Shown here: positions 16,939 through 25,075 of the stretch, piece after piece
Layout: each line of letters begins with the position of its first letter
How positions within the stretch are numbered: position 1 is the stretch's first letter
Assembly (NCBI RefSeq): GCF_031453555.1
Contig: NZ_JAVIZM010000001.1
Coordinates: 874,001-938,000 of the forward strand
Reading direction: 5' to 3'
Origin: Bacillus sp. SLBN-46
Lineage (GTDB): Bacteria; Bacillota; Bacilli; Bacillales; Cytobacillaceae
DNA length: 64,000 nt
Notes under the pieces: generated by a model
Seen by the model: the letters and a program-made list of their open reading frames with translations, nothing else
Database searches by the model: none
Told to the model about the DNA's origin: nothing
Made by a program: the position numbers and the translations under genes

Positions 16939-16962
16939 GTTTTGTTGTTTAAACAACAAAAC
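16939..16962 (+). promoter_or_regulatory. Perfect 24-bp palindrome, TetR operator candidate
   Basis: GTTTTGTTGTTT (16939-16950) is directly followed by its exact reverse complement. It lies between the divergent dehydrogenase and TetR genes, 45 bases before the TetR start. Confidence 0.8.
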
Positions 16963-17006
16963 AACTAAAATTGTCGATTATTTTAAAAAGGTATGGTGTT
17001 AAACCA

Positions 17007-17552
17007 ATGGCAAAAGTGGATAGAAGAATTGTTAGAACTCAAGAAGCGATTAAAAAAGCATTTCTTGAATTGATGTCAGAAAAAAATTTCGATAGCATTA
17101 CCATTCAGGATATTTCTGACAGGGCTAATATTAACCGTGCAACTGTGTATCTTCATTACTTGGATAAATTTGATCTGTTGGATAAAATCATGGAAGAACA
17201 TATCTATAACATGGGAAATCTTTGTGAGTTGGACGCTGACATGGATTGGATTGGATCGACTGTCCACTGCATGGAATATCTTGAAAGTAATTATTTATTT
17301 TTTTCGACGATGTTGACAAGTGAGGGTGCTCCGTATTTTCGCAGCCGGTTTGTTGAACATAATATCGAAGAATTCAAAAAAGATGTAGATATAACTAAAG
17401 GTAAAAATCTTGGTCAAAGCGAAGATGTAGTTGTTGAATTTGTGGCAAATGCTTACGTTGGTGTAGTGGAATGGTGGCTAAAAAATGGGATGCCTTATCC
17501 ACCGCGGGAAATGGCAGAAAAAGTAGGGGAACTTTTAGAAAGAAACTTATAA
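17007..17552 (+). CDS. TetR/AcrR-family transcriptional regulator (paralogue of the one at 7497)
   Basis: Start at 17007 gives MAKVDRRIVRTQEAIKKAF and 181 residues, the same length as the paralogue. The helix-turn-helix is ITIQDISDRANINRATVYLHYLDKFDLLD. The two differ in the recognition helix (NVGRRTIYDHY against NINRATVYLHY), in line with their different palindromes. It likely represses itself and the divergent alcohol dehydrogenase, responding to a small aldehyde or electrophile; the ligand is inference. Confidence 0.88.
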   Translation: MAKVDRRIVRTQEAIKKAFLELMSEKNFDSITIQDISDRANINRATVYLHYLDKFDLLDKIMEEHIYNMGNLCELDADMDWIGSTVHCMEYLESNYLFFSTMLTSEGAPYFRSRFVEHNIEEFKKDVDITKGKNLGQSEDVVVEFVANAYVGVVEWWLKNGMPYPPREMAEKVGELLERNL

Positions 17553-17626
17553 TATTATTGTTATTTTACGCCAGGACCTACTAATATCTTATACCTTTAA
17601 TTGTCGTTTCTTTTCTCATATCGATA

Positions 17627-17682
17627 TTGACAAACAATTTGCAATAATATTATATTAGAAGTCCTGCCAACGAAATGTTGGC
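17627..17682 (+). promoter_or_regulatory. Promoter and leader hairpin of cdd
   Basis: TTGACA (17627-17632), 18-bp spacer, TATATT (17651-17656), then GCCAAC-GAAAT-GTTGGC, a small hairpin in the 5' leader. The hairpin matches no riboswitch I know. Confidence 0.55.
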
Positions 17683-17731
17683 GTTAAGGGGACTGTGAAA
17701 AGTTCATTCTCGTTTGAGAGGGATGGATGAT

Positions 17732-18130
17732 ATGAACAAAGAACAATTAATGGAAAGTGCACGTAAGATGAAAACAGCAGCCTATGTACCGTATTCCAAG
17801 TTTCCTGTGGGTGTAGCATTATTACTAAAAGATGGTACAGTTATTAATGGCGTAAACGTAGAGAATGTTTCATTAGGTGCAACTAATTGTGCTGAGAGAA
17901 CAGCTATTTTCACTGCAATAACAAATGGTTATAAAAAGGGAGATTTCCAGGCTATAGCTGTTGCTGGTGATACGGTAGATTTTCTCCCACCATGTAGTAT
18001 TTGTAGACAAGTTTTAGCAGAATTCTGTTTACCTGATATGCCAGTCTATTTAACTAATGAAAAGAAAGATATATTAGAATTGTCCTTAAAGGAATTATTA
18101 CCTTATGCATTCACTGATCTTGAGATGTAA
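17732..18130 (+). CDS. cdd: Cytidine deaminase
   Basis: A 132-residue tetrameric-type cytidine deaminase that converts cytidine and deoxycytidine to uridine forms in pyrimidine salvage. The zinc site is CAERTA (Cys and catalytic Glu) plus PCSICRQV (two Cys). YVPYSKFPVGVALLLKDG is the family's N-terminal signature. The third in-frame ATG (17732) is chosen because GAGAGGG sits nine bases upstream; the ATG at 17723 directly abuts that site. It is monocistronic, with its own promoter and a strong terminator, not in the usual dgk-cdd-era context, so it may be a second, acquired copy. Confidence 0.92.
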   Translation: MNKEQLMESARKMKTAAYVPYSKFPVGVALLLKDGTVINGVNVENVSLGATNCAERTAIFTAITNGYKKGDFQAIAVAGDTVDFLPPCSICRQVLAEFCLPDMPVYLTNEKKDILELSLKELLPYAFTDLEM

Positions 18131-18142
18131 TATAGTATCAAT

Positions 18143-18187
18143 AAAACAAAGTCTTTGATCTCCCGGATCAGAGACTTTGTTTTTTAT
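18143..18187 (+). terminator. Strong terminator after cdd
   Basis: AAAACAAAGTCTTTGATC, loop TCCCG, GATCAGAGACTTTGTTTT: a long stem with one mismatch followed by T residues. Confidence 0.93.
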
Positions 18188-18202
18188 ATGGGATAAATTC
18201 TG

Positions 18203-18402
18203 TTACAATTGACCGCGGTACGATTCCTTGACACCGTTTTCTTGCCAAGTAACAACAAGTTTTAGTTCTGTTGCTTTAACCGCAAATGGAAAAACAGCAA
18301 AAACAAACTCTTGCCTTTTTTTTCAATTCTCACAAATGGCTTATTTTCATATTTCTCAAGAAGATTCTTAAGCCAAGGGAACGCTTCTTTTTCATGTACA
18401 AC
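18203..18402 (-). pseudogene. Degraded coding remnant with a frameshift
   Basis: On the minus strand one frame reads EKEAFPWLKNLLEKYENKP followed by FVRIEKK. After a frame change it continues as FVFAVFPFAVKATEL, KLVVTWQENGVKESYRGQL and a TAA at 18203-18205. The two pieces join smoothly and have protein-like composition, but no start codon or ribosome binding site remains. I cannot name the family. I read this as the 3' end of a decayed gene. Confidence 0.45.
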
Positions 18403-18500
18403 TTAATGTACTTAAATTGTATATTATAATGGTGAAATATTTTAATAGTTAGAGGGTTACGCCATAGGAATACACGTTTCTTGAAGGAAGTTATACAATC

Positions 18501-18617
18501 ATGCAGCGGATAAAATTCTTTCTTAAACAATTCCTATATGAACCTTTGTGTTTTAAAATAATGTCACTTTTTTTAATTGGAGTTTTTTTATTTGGGGACA
18601 GTCCCCCGTTGCTGTAA
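18501..18617 (+). pseudogene. Truncated paralogue of the 88-aa membrane protein
   Basis: ATG 18501 opens MQRIKFFLKQFLYEPLCFKI, nearly the same as the protein at 12583 (MQRMKFFFKQFLYEPLWFKI). The upstream leader (GGAATACACGTTTC, TGAAGG, AGTTATACA) is also shared. After about 20 residues the similarity stops, and the frame runs through a short hydrophobic stretch into a palindromic repeat, which gives the stop at 18615-18617. It looks like a partial duplication cut off at or near the palindrome. Confidence 0.7.
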
Positions 18618-18637
18618 AGCACCGGGGGACTGTCCCC
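18594..18637 (+). repeat. 44-bp palindromic repeat
   Basis: Perfect arms; centre GTTGCTGTAAAGCACC. It encodes the end of the truncated paralogue (GDSPPLL). Confidence 0.95.
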
Positions 18638-18728
18638 ATTAGGGTGGAAAAATAAGGATATTAGTCGAGATTTGATAGATATTGGAGAAAATAAGTAGTA
18701 TAATTATATAAAAAGGAGGTGTGAACGC

Positions 18729-18986
18729 ATGGAGCAGAAGCAACTTGATCGTATGGAAAACATGCTTACAAATCTCATCAAAATTGTAGGTACCTTGAGC
18801 AATGATTTTCAAGTGATGAAGCAAGAACTACAAGACGTTAAAAAAGATGTAGAAGAAGTGAAAAAAGAACAGGCAGTAACAAATCGGATCCTTACCGATA
18901 TGCGAGCTGACCAGGATCATATCTGGGAAAAGGCAGCTAAAAATGAAAGAGAATTAGCTAAACTTAAAAGACATTTACAACTTTAA
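18729..18986 (+). CDS. Coiled-coil protein, 85 aa
   Basis: Start ATG 18729 follows AAAAAGGAGGTGTGAACGC, an ideal site. The product is nearly all helical with heptad-like spacing (QVMKQELQDVKKDVEEVKKEQ), highly charged, and has no membrane segment or Cys. Similar short coiled-coil proteins are common and uncharacterised in Bacillus. Monocistronic; function unknown. Confidence 0.75.
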   Translation: MEQKQLDRMENMLTNLIKIVGTLSNDFQVMKQELQDVKKDVEEVKKEQAVTNRILTDMRADQDHIWEKAAKNERELAKLKRHLQL

Positions 18987-19349
18987 AGAAATCACTTACT
19001 ACTTTGTTAATCCGCATGATTTACTTCTTCATACTAATGCTGAACAGTCGGTCGAATTGCGCCGAATAGGCATACCAACGTATTGAAATCTCTCTTTTTA
19101 AGAACAAATCTTCGACATTTTTCTAATACTTAAACGGCAAGAAATCTTTATTTAGTCTAGTTCAGCCCGATACTAATCAAACGTTTAAATAGTATAGCAC
19201 ATAGGGATTGTTAGCGAATTTTGGCTTTTTGGGCGTCAAAGGAAGAAGAAAGAAAGTCTTTATCTCTGCTGGTAGTATATGGCGGAGTTTGAATTAAATT
19301 TTTTTACAATGGTTATCCTAAGCGAAAGTGCGGGAAAAGGAGATTAGGT
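18987..19349. other. Intergenic stretch without a gene
   Basis: 363 bases with no supportable gene. It holds the second copy of the 26-bp dispersed repeat (19182-19207) and, at the end, the ribosome binding site of the DUF3231 gene. Confidence 0.6.
19182..19207 (+). repeat. 26-bp dispersed repeat, copy B
   Basis: CGTTTAAAT then AGTATAGCACATAGGGA, matching 4382-4407. GTTTAA-N15-GGGATT is loosely SigB-like and would be about 140 bases upstream of the DUF3231 gene in the right direction; this reading is weak. Confidence 0.6.
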
Positions 19350-20405
19350 ATGACCACCGATAAAAGTTTAAATCCAATGAATGTGATGAAACCACTAAAT
19401 ATCAATCCAAAAATATTTGATGAGACCCAACCTTTAACGGCTTTTGAAATGGGTAAACTTTGGGCTACCTATATGGGAAACAGTATGTCTATACAACTCT
19501 TAAGTTATTTTCTTCAGCATTGCGAGGATGAACATGTTAAGATGCTATTGGAAAATGGTTTAGCTTTATCAAAGGATTTCACGCAGAGGATAGAAGGATT
19601 TTTTAAAAATGAAAATTTTCCTATCCCAATTGGATTTACTAAAGATGATGTCAATCTTGGTGCCCCCCGCTTATACGAGGATGAATTTTACGTTCACTAT
19701 TTAAAATATGCTTCTAAGGCAGGTATGAGTCTTTACGCAGTAGCCGTTCCATTGGTCATGCGGGAGGATATAAGGGAGTATTTTATTTATTGTAATCAAT
19801 GTACTATGGTCTTTTTAGGACAAATTAATGATGTTTTAATGGAAAAAAAGTATATTGCAGCACCTCCAATCATTCCAACACCAGATGGAATTGAAAAAAT
19901 TGATAAACAAAGTTTCTTAAATGGTTTTTTTGGAGATGTCCGACCATTACAGGCATTAGAACTCATACATCTTTGGGATAACATTGAGAATAACGTAACA
20001 AGTATGGCATTATTATTGGGATTTCATCAGACAGTTCAAGATCAAAAGATAAAGGCTTTGTTTAAACGAGGGTTAGACATGACTGATAAAGCGGTTAAGC
20101 AGTATAAAGAAAAACTGCATTTGGAACACCTTCAATCACCGGCTTTCCTAGACCATTTGGTTACAACATCTACATATTCACCTTTTTCCGATAAAATAAT
20201 GTTGTTTCATAAAGTGGACATGTTCGCAATGAAGATAAGATCATTTGGAAACTCTCTGGCGGTAACAGCAAGAAGAGATATAAATTTCTTGTATGGAAGA
20301 ACGCTTAAAAACATTGGCTTATTTGTTGACGATGGCATGAATATCTTAATTGATAAAGGCTGGTTGGATTCACCGCCCATGGCGTATGACAGGGACTTAA
20401 GATAG
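19350..20405 (+). CDS. DUF3231 family protein, tandem ferritin-like domains
   Basis: A 351-residue all-helical protein with two related halves. The N-terminal half contains QPLTAFEMGKLWATYMGNSMS...HCEDEHVKMLLENGLAL; the C-terminal half contains RPLQALELIHLWDNIENNVTS...QDQKIKALFKRGLDM. This duplicated pattern is that of DUF3231 proteins, which are spore-former specific and resemble spore coat protein F-type helical bundles. Their biochemical role is unknown. Start ATG 19350 has AAAGGAGATTAGGT upstream. It is a single gene with a terminator at 20512. Confidence 0.85.
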   Translation: MTTDKSLNPMNVMKPLNINPKIFDETQPLTAFEMGKLWATYMGNSMSIQLLSYFLQHCEDEHVKMLLENGLALSKDFTQRIEGFFKNENFPIPIGFTKDDVNLGAPRLYEDEFYVHYLKYASKAGMSLYAVAVPLVMREDIREYFIYCNQCTMVFLGQINDVLMEKKYIAAPPIIPTPDGIEKIDKQSFLNGFFGDVRPLQALELIHLWDNIENNVTSMALLLGFHQTVQDQKIKALFKRGLDMTDKAVKQYKEKLHLEHLQSPAFLDHLVTTSTYSPFSDKIMLFHKVDMFAMKIRSFGNSLAVTARRDINFLYGRTLKNIGLFVDDGMNILIDKGWLDSPPMAYDRDLR

Positions 20406-20511
20406 ATTTGTATTATTATTTGGAACAGTTTGGTTTTCCAAATGTTATTTGTAATCCCAGGAGTTGTAATATACAGAGATGATATTGTGAAGTAACTTAC
20501 TTAAACTATGT

Positions 20512-20546
20512 GGTGCGTTAATCCAAGAAGGATTACGCACCTTTTT
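20512..20546 (+). terminator. Terminator after the DUF3231 gene
   Basis: GGTGCGTTAATCC, loop AAGAA, GGATTACGCACC, then TTTTTT; one bulged base. Confidence 0.88.
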
Positions 20547-20629
20547 TGTTGAAGTTATTAAACGAACGAAGAAGGAATGTTGAAAAAGGAAATAGCTAAA
20601 AATTTGATGACAGACAGGAGTTAGATAAG

Positions 20630-20980
20630 ATGATAAAAGGTTTCGGAGGAGTATTTTGGAGAACTAAGAATCTTGAAGTTATAAAAAAATGGTACAGTGA
20701 AGTGTTGAAGATTGAAGAATTAGAAAATTGGAATGGGACTGTGATAAAACCCCAATTAGGAAATGAGACTATCTTTTCTTTCTTTGCTGAAGATGACAGT
20801 TATTTTCCAACAGAACAGCAAGTGATGTTAAATTTCCAAGTACATGATCTAAACGAGACTATTAAGCATCTTGAACATATTGGTGTACCTCTTGCAAAGA
20901 AAAAAGAGATTAGTGAATTTGGAAAGTTTATTTGGATTGAAGATCCTGAAGGTCGACTGGTCGAGCTTTGGGAGAAATAA
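20630..20980 (+). CDS. VOC/glyoxalase-fold protein
   Basis: A 116-residue single VOC domain, the beta-alpha-beta-beta-beta fold of glyoxalase, bleomycin-resistance and extradiol dioxygenase proteins. Landmarks are GGVFWRTKNLEVIKKWYSEVLKI at the start and FGKFIWIEDPEGRLVELWE at the end, with the usual metal-ligand Glu near the C-terminus. It probably works as a dimer. Start 20630 is preceded by a weak GGAG. Substrate unknown. It is convergent with the GNAT gene at 21073. Confidence 0.85.
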   Translation: MIKGFGGVFWRTKNLEVIKKWYSEVLKIEELENWNGTVIKPQLGNETIFSFFAEDDSYFPTEQQVMLNFQVHDLNETIKHLEHIGVPLAKKKEISEFGKFIWIEDPEGRLVELWEK

Positions 20981-21024
20981 ACGGGTGCGATTCTTCAGTA
21001 TTAAATAGAATATCAATAAACAAC

Positions 21025-21052
21025 AAAGGAGTTGCAGTGATGCAACTCCTTT
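21025..21052. terminator. Bidirectional terminator between convergent genes
   Basis: AAAGGAGTTGCA, loop GTGA, TGCAACTCCTTT: a perfect 12-bp stem between the converging VOC and GNAT genes. Confidence 0.88.
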
Positions 21053-21072
21053 GGACTTTTGGGACAACTGAT

Positions 21073-21516
21073 TTAAAGTCTTTTTAAAAAAACATAGCTA
21101 ACTTTGTCATATTCCATCTTATTTTCATAAAAGCGATGGGCTTCAACTCGTTGCAAACCTGATGAGAGCGAGACAATATCATAGCCATTTTCCTTTGACC
21201 ACTTATGTACATAGTCTAGGAGGGCTGCGCCATATCCTTTTGAACGACCATTTGAGTCTGTAACTAAATCGCAAACCCAAATGAACCTTCCGTTGTACAA
21301 GGTGATCATAGGCATAAAACCGGTCACTGCTACCAATTTTTCATTATCATATAAAGCAGCCATTTTATAATCGTTCTTTTGTTTAGCTTCTTGGACCAAT
21401 TGAAGGAATTGCTCTTCATCCAAATGGGTCCTCAATTGTTTCATCACTGGATAGGCTTCTTTCCATTCCTTCTCGTTTTTCAAATCCTTTATTAAAATTC
21501 CTGTTTGATTTAGCAT
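21073..21516 (-). CDS. GNAT N-acetyltransferase
   Basis: A 147-residue GNAT. The acetyl-CoA-binding region is VCDLVTDSNGRSKGYGAALLDYV (RxxGxG/A type), and the C-terminus has SSGLQRVEAHRFYE. A similar gene, with the same DLxTDxxxRxKGY...SGxxRxxAHRFY plan, lies at 45128, so they may be distant paralogues. Start ATG 21516 has AAGGAGATGAACTTAA. It is divergent from the MocR regulator, whose usual targets are divergent genes, so this may be under its control. Confidence 0.87.
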   Translation of the reverse strand: MLNQTGILIKDLKNEKEWKEAYPVMKQLRTHLDEEQFLQLVQEAKQKNDYKMAALYDNEKLVAVTGFMPMITLYNGRFIWVCDLVTDSNGRSKGYGAALLDYVHKWSKENGYDIVSLSSGLQRVEAHRFYENKMEYDKVSYVFLKRL

Positions 21517-21561
21517 TTAAGTTCATCTCCTTATAAGCTTCTTACATATTATTAAATCAAA

Positions 21562-21587
21562 ATCTGGTATAATCTAAAGTACCAGAT
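21562..21587 (+). promoter_or_regulatory. Inverted repeat between GNAT and MocR genes
   Basis: ATCTGGTA and TACCAGAT are exact inverted repeats ten bases apart, centred on a TATAAT-like stretch. A likely binding site for the divergent MocR regulator. Confidence 0.6.
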
Positions 21588-21632
21588 AGAAGAATTTTAA
21601 TGGTTCCAGTTTCGTTGTAGGAGAGAAGAAAT

Positions 21633-23033
21633 ATGATTGAAATAACACCTGTTTTGGATAGTAAAAACGGTGAACCATTGTACTTACAACTAGCCAATTA
21701 TATTAAACAAGAAATTTTATCCGGAAGGATCAAACCACAAGAAAAGTTGCCTTCGAAACGAAATTTATCGAATTACCTTGCACTAAGCTTAAATACTATT
21801 CAGTCCGCATACGACCAGTTATGTGCGGAGGGATATGTAGAAAGTCAACCTCGAAAGGGTCTATTTGTTGCAACCTTTGATAACGACATAATCTTTAATC
21901 AAAAAAATCTTGAAAAAATGGATTCAAAAAGCAAGCAAGTAGAAGTCAATGCCAAGATTGATTTCAATTCGGGTAAGGTTGATTTAGAACACTTTCCATA
22001 CTCTACTTGGAGAAAATTAACCATTCAATCATTGTACGAGGATCAGGGAGAATTATTTTATAATGGAAATCCTCAAGGTGAACCGCTTCTACGTGAAGAA
22101 ATTGCAGCCCATCTTTATGCTTCTAGAGGTGTTAGATGCACGGCTGAACAAATCATAATTGGTGCGGGTACCCAGGTACTTATTGGATTATTGTGTATGT
22201 TAATTGGTAAAAAGCATATCGTTGCTCTTGAGAATCCTGGCTTCCATCGAACGAGAATTACTTTACAAGATCTAGGAGTAAATACGGTTCCTATACCTCT
22301 CGACAAAGATGGGATCATTATAAACGAGTTAAAAAATACGGATGCCAATGTTGTTTATGTGACACCGTCTCATCAATTTCCTTATGGGATGATCATGCCT
22401 ATTTCAAGAAGAATGGATTTGTTAAAATGGGCAGAAGAAAGGAACGGATATATTATTGAAGATGACTATGACGGTGAATATCGATATAAAGGTAAGCCAA
22501 TTCCGTCCTTACAAGGGCTGAGTACAAAAGAAAGTGTCGTGTATTTAGGAACATTTTCGAAGTCATTGATTCCATCAATCCGTATTAGCTATATGGTGTT
22601 ACCATCTTCGCTGCTGATAAAGTATCAAGAGCACTTCACGATTTATAAGCAGACCGTTTCGCGGCTTCACCAGGATACGCTATTTCGTTTTATGAAGGAA
22701 GGATTTTGGCAAAGTCATTTAAATAAAATGAGAACGCTTTATCGTAAAAAGCAAAGTACCTTAATGTTAGCCATTAACAATTATCTTGGACAAAAAGTAA
22801 ACATAATCGGTGAAAAATCAGGACTTCATATTGTTTTGGAAGTAAAAAACAATATGGAGGAAGAAGAGTTAATTAACACTGCTATGAATGTTGGTGTAAA
22901 AGTATATCCATTATCAATATATTACAGCGGAACAACTAACGTAGGTTCTAGAATCTTACTAGGATTTGGGGGACTAACGGAAACTGAAATCATTACAGGA
23001 ATTAAGTTATTAAAAGAGGCTTGGAGAATTTAG
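21633..23033 (+). CDS. MocR/PdxR-type GntR regulator with aminotransferase domain
   Basis: A 466-residue two-domain regulator. Residues 10-75 form a GntR winged helix (PLYLQLANYIKQEILSGRI, LPSKRNLSNYLALSLNTIQSAYDQL). The rest is a fold-type I aminotransferase-like domain with YNGNPQGEPLLREEIAAHL, EDDYDGEYRY and the PLP-lysine segment GTFSKSLIPSIR. Such proteins sense PLP or an amino-compound adduct and control divergent genes; PdxR controls PLP synthesis, but pdxST is not here, so the target is more likely the GNAT gene or the MocR gene itself. Confidence 0.9.
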   Translation: MIEITPVLDSKNGEPLYLQLANYIKQEILSGRIKPQEKLPSKRNLSNYLALSLNTIQSAYDQLCAEGYVESQPRKGLFVATFDNDIIFNQKNLEKMDSKSKQVEVNAKIDFNSGKVDLEHFPYSTWRKLTIQSLYEDQGELFYNGNPQGEPLLREEIAAHLYASRGVRCTAEQIIIGAGTQVLIGLLCMLIGKKHIVALENPGFHRTRITLQDLGVNTVPIPLDKDGIIINELKNTDANVVYVTPSHQFPYGMIMPISRRMDLLKWAEERNGYIIEDDYDGEYRYKGKPIPSLQGLSTKESVVYLGTFSKSLIPSIRISYMVLPSSLLIKYQEHFTIYKQTVSRLHQDTLFRFMKEGFWQSHLNKMRTLYRKKQSTLMLAINNYLGQKVNIIGEKSGLHIVLEVKNNMEEEELINTAMNVGVKVYPLSIYYSGTTNVGSRILLGFGGLTETEIITGIKLLKEAWRI

Positions 23034-23104
23034 GTAATGACACTTGTTCTTTCAACAAGTTTAGACCTTATACAATGATGAGTAAAAACAAGGAGGAAAC
23101 AAAT

Positions 23105-23671
<567 letters not shown>

Positions 23672-23686
23672 ATTGATGAAACTGGG

Positions 23687-23708
23687 GCTTCAATAACAAC
23701 GGATCGCT
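23687..23708 (+). repeat. Direct repeat left of the HQW gene
   Basis: GCTTCAATAAC...ATCGCT, 22 bp, recurs with three mismatches at 24154-24175 on the other side of the His/Gln/Trp-rich gene. Confidence 0.55.
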
Positions 23709-23808
23709 AGTTCTCACCCAAGCCGAGTCTAAATTTTGCATATGTACAAACTTTAAAACCCTGTTGTGCATAAGCTATTAAGGACTCATTTAAAGGCAGG
23801 TGAATTAT

Positions 23809-24078
23809 ATGCATAGTGGTCAATCTTGGGATCAATGGCATCATCAGCATCCTCATGGTACTTGGCAACAGTGGCAGCAGCATCATCAGCAACAGTTTCC
23901 GCAAGGCTCTTGGCAGCAGTGGCACCAGCACCATCCTCATGGTACTTGGCAACAGTGGCAGCAACAGCATCATCCACAGCACCATCCACATCTGCCATTC
24001 GTCCCTTGGCAGCAATGGCATCATCAGCATCCTCACGGTACCTGGCAGCAGTGGCATCAAATGTATCCAAGGGGATAG
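23809..24078 (+). CDS. His/Gln/Trp-rich tandem-repeat protein, 89 aa
   Basis: ATG 23809 has AAAGGCAGG eight bases upstream. The product is almost wholly a repeat of units like HPHGTWQQWQQ: PHGTWQQW occurs three times, with variants PQGSWQQW and FVPWQQW, spaced 15 to about 30 residues. It contains about 20 His and 12 Trp and very few other residue types. Two other frames across the region are also open because the DNA is repetitive, but only this frame has a ribosome binding site. No family recognised. Metal binding through His, or a spore-coat or surface role through stacked Trp, is speculation. Confidence 0.65.
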   Translation: MHSGQSWDQWHHQHPHGTWQQWQQHHQQQFPQGSWQQWHQHHPHGTWQQWQQQHHPQHHPHLPFVPWQQWHHQHPHGTWQQWHQMYPRG

Positions 24079-24144
24079 TGGAATTATTGAATAGGGGTGA
24101 AAATTCACCACCTAAATATTTGAAGGTTATCATCATACAATGTC

Positions 24145-24197
24145 GGGGGCGATGCTTCAATAACGAAGAATCGCTTCTTCTTATTGAAGTAACGCCC
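24145..24197 (+). repeat. Long imperfect hairpin after the HQW gene
   Basis: GGGGGCG...GCTTCAATAA pairs with TTATTGAAG...CGCCC, with an inner GAAG/CTTC helix. It lacks a T run. The left strand contains the direct repeat also found at 23687. Confidence 0.6.
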
Positions 24198-24260
24198 TTA
24201 GTTCAATAAGAATCTCCAGAGAATCCTAATTATAAAAAAGACAATTAGAAATAAAAAAAC

Positions 24261-24287
24261 GTCAGACAACCGCGGGGTGCCTGACAC
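24261..24287 (+). repeat. Imperfect hairpin of the GTGCCTGACACC type
   Basis: GTCAGACAACC-GCG-GGGTGCCTGAC folds back on itself. GGTGCCTGACACC-like short palindromes are a second dispersed class in Bacillus genomes as I remember them; only one copy is in this window. Confidence 0.5.
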
Positions 24288-24331
24288 CAAATTGTTGCCC
24301 TTGGAGAACCTAGAGGCCTGTCTGTAAAGGC

Positions 24332-25075
24332 TTATTGCCAATCTCTTTTATTAATTTGTAATCCCTCTTTACCAAAAAAGTGCTCGATGTATTTCTGCTC
24401 CTCTTCAGCCGTTCTTACTTTCAATACTGGACTTTCGCTTGGCTGTAAGGGGTCACTTTTTATGTTCCTAATTGACAGATAGTCATTTTCAATAGTAGAG
24501 AAGTCTCCTTTTAACCACTTGTCTAAAATTTTCTGATACGGTTCTGATGCTTTTAATTCAACAGCTTTATTTTTCAAATATTGCAGGTTCGCACGGTCAA
24601 ACTGGATTCTTTTGATATTCTCAACTGTCATTGGAATACGGTAATTTTCTTCTCCCTTGAACTCAAGCTTCTGAAGAGCCATCGTGATCATTGAGTAGTA
24701 GAAAAGGTCATCACCTTTTTCAAAGTTCTTATATTGATCAAAGTTCTTTGCTGCCTGATCTAATTCAGTTTGACTAACATTAGGAACTTGGTGAGTAGGT
24801 GTAACTGTCTTATTTGTAACTGCTTCTGTATTGCTGTTCTTTTGTTCTAAAGGGATTGAATCCTTCTTTATTTGATTACCGAAAGAAAGATAACTAAGCC
24901 CTACTATTAGAATGAAACAAGCAGCTAATGATAGAAAATCTTTAAATGGATTTTTTGTTTTTAGAACTTCTTTGTTATAGATCGTATTCAAAACTTTAAC
25001 CTTATCTTTTTCCGTAAAATGTATTTCACCAAAAACGCCTTGGTCCATTTTGTTTTTCATATTATTAAAATTCAT
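24332..25075 (-). CDS. Membrane protein, probable anti-sigma factor (DUF6241-like C-terminus)
   Basis: A 247-residue protein with a cytosolic N-terminus (about 1-45), one TM helix (about 47-64, FLSLAACFILIVGLSYLSF) and a large extracellular domain. The start ATG overlaps the stop of the upstream sigma gene by four bases, the coupling usual for sigma/anti-sigma pairs. The C-terminal half (MITMALQKLEFKGEENYRIPMTVENIKRIQ) recalls DUF6241, with limited confidence. Inference: it holds the sigma factor inactive until an envelope signal is sensed. Confidence 0.75.
   Translation of the reverse strand: MNFNNMKNKMDQGVFGEIHFTEKDKVKVLNTIYNKEVLKTKNPFKDFLSLAACFILIVGLSYLSFGNQIKKDSIPLEQKNSNTEAVTNKTVTPTHQVPNVSQTELDQAAKNFDQYKNFEKGDDLFYYSMITMALQKLEFKGEENYRIPMTVENIKRIQFDRANLQYLKNKAVELKASEPYQKILDKWLKGDFSTIENDYLSIRNIKSDPLQPSESPVLKVRTAEEEQKYIEHFFGKEGLQINKRDWQ

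Noticed and set aside
17660..17730. Riboswitch in the cdd leader
   Set aside because: Only a single 6-bp hairpin is visible and it matches no riboswitch class I know.
23707..24209. Several alternative ORFs on both strands across the HQW repeat region
   Set aside because: Repetitive DNA keeps many frames open; only the frame at 23809 has a ribosome binding site.
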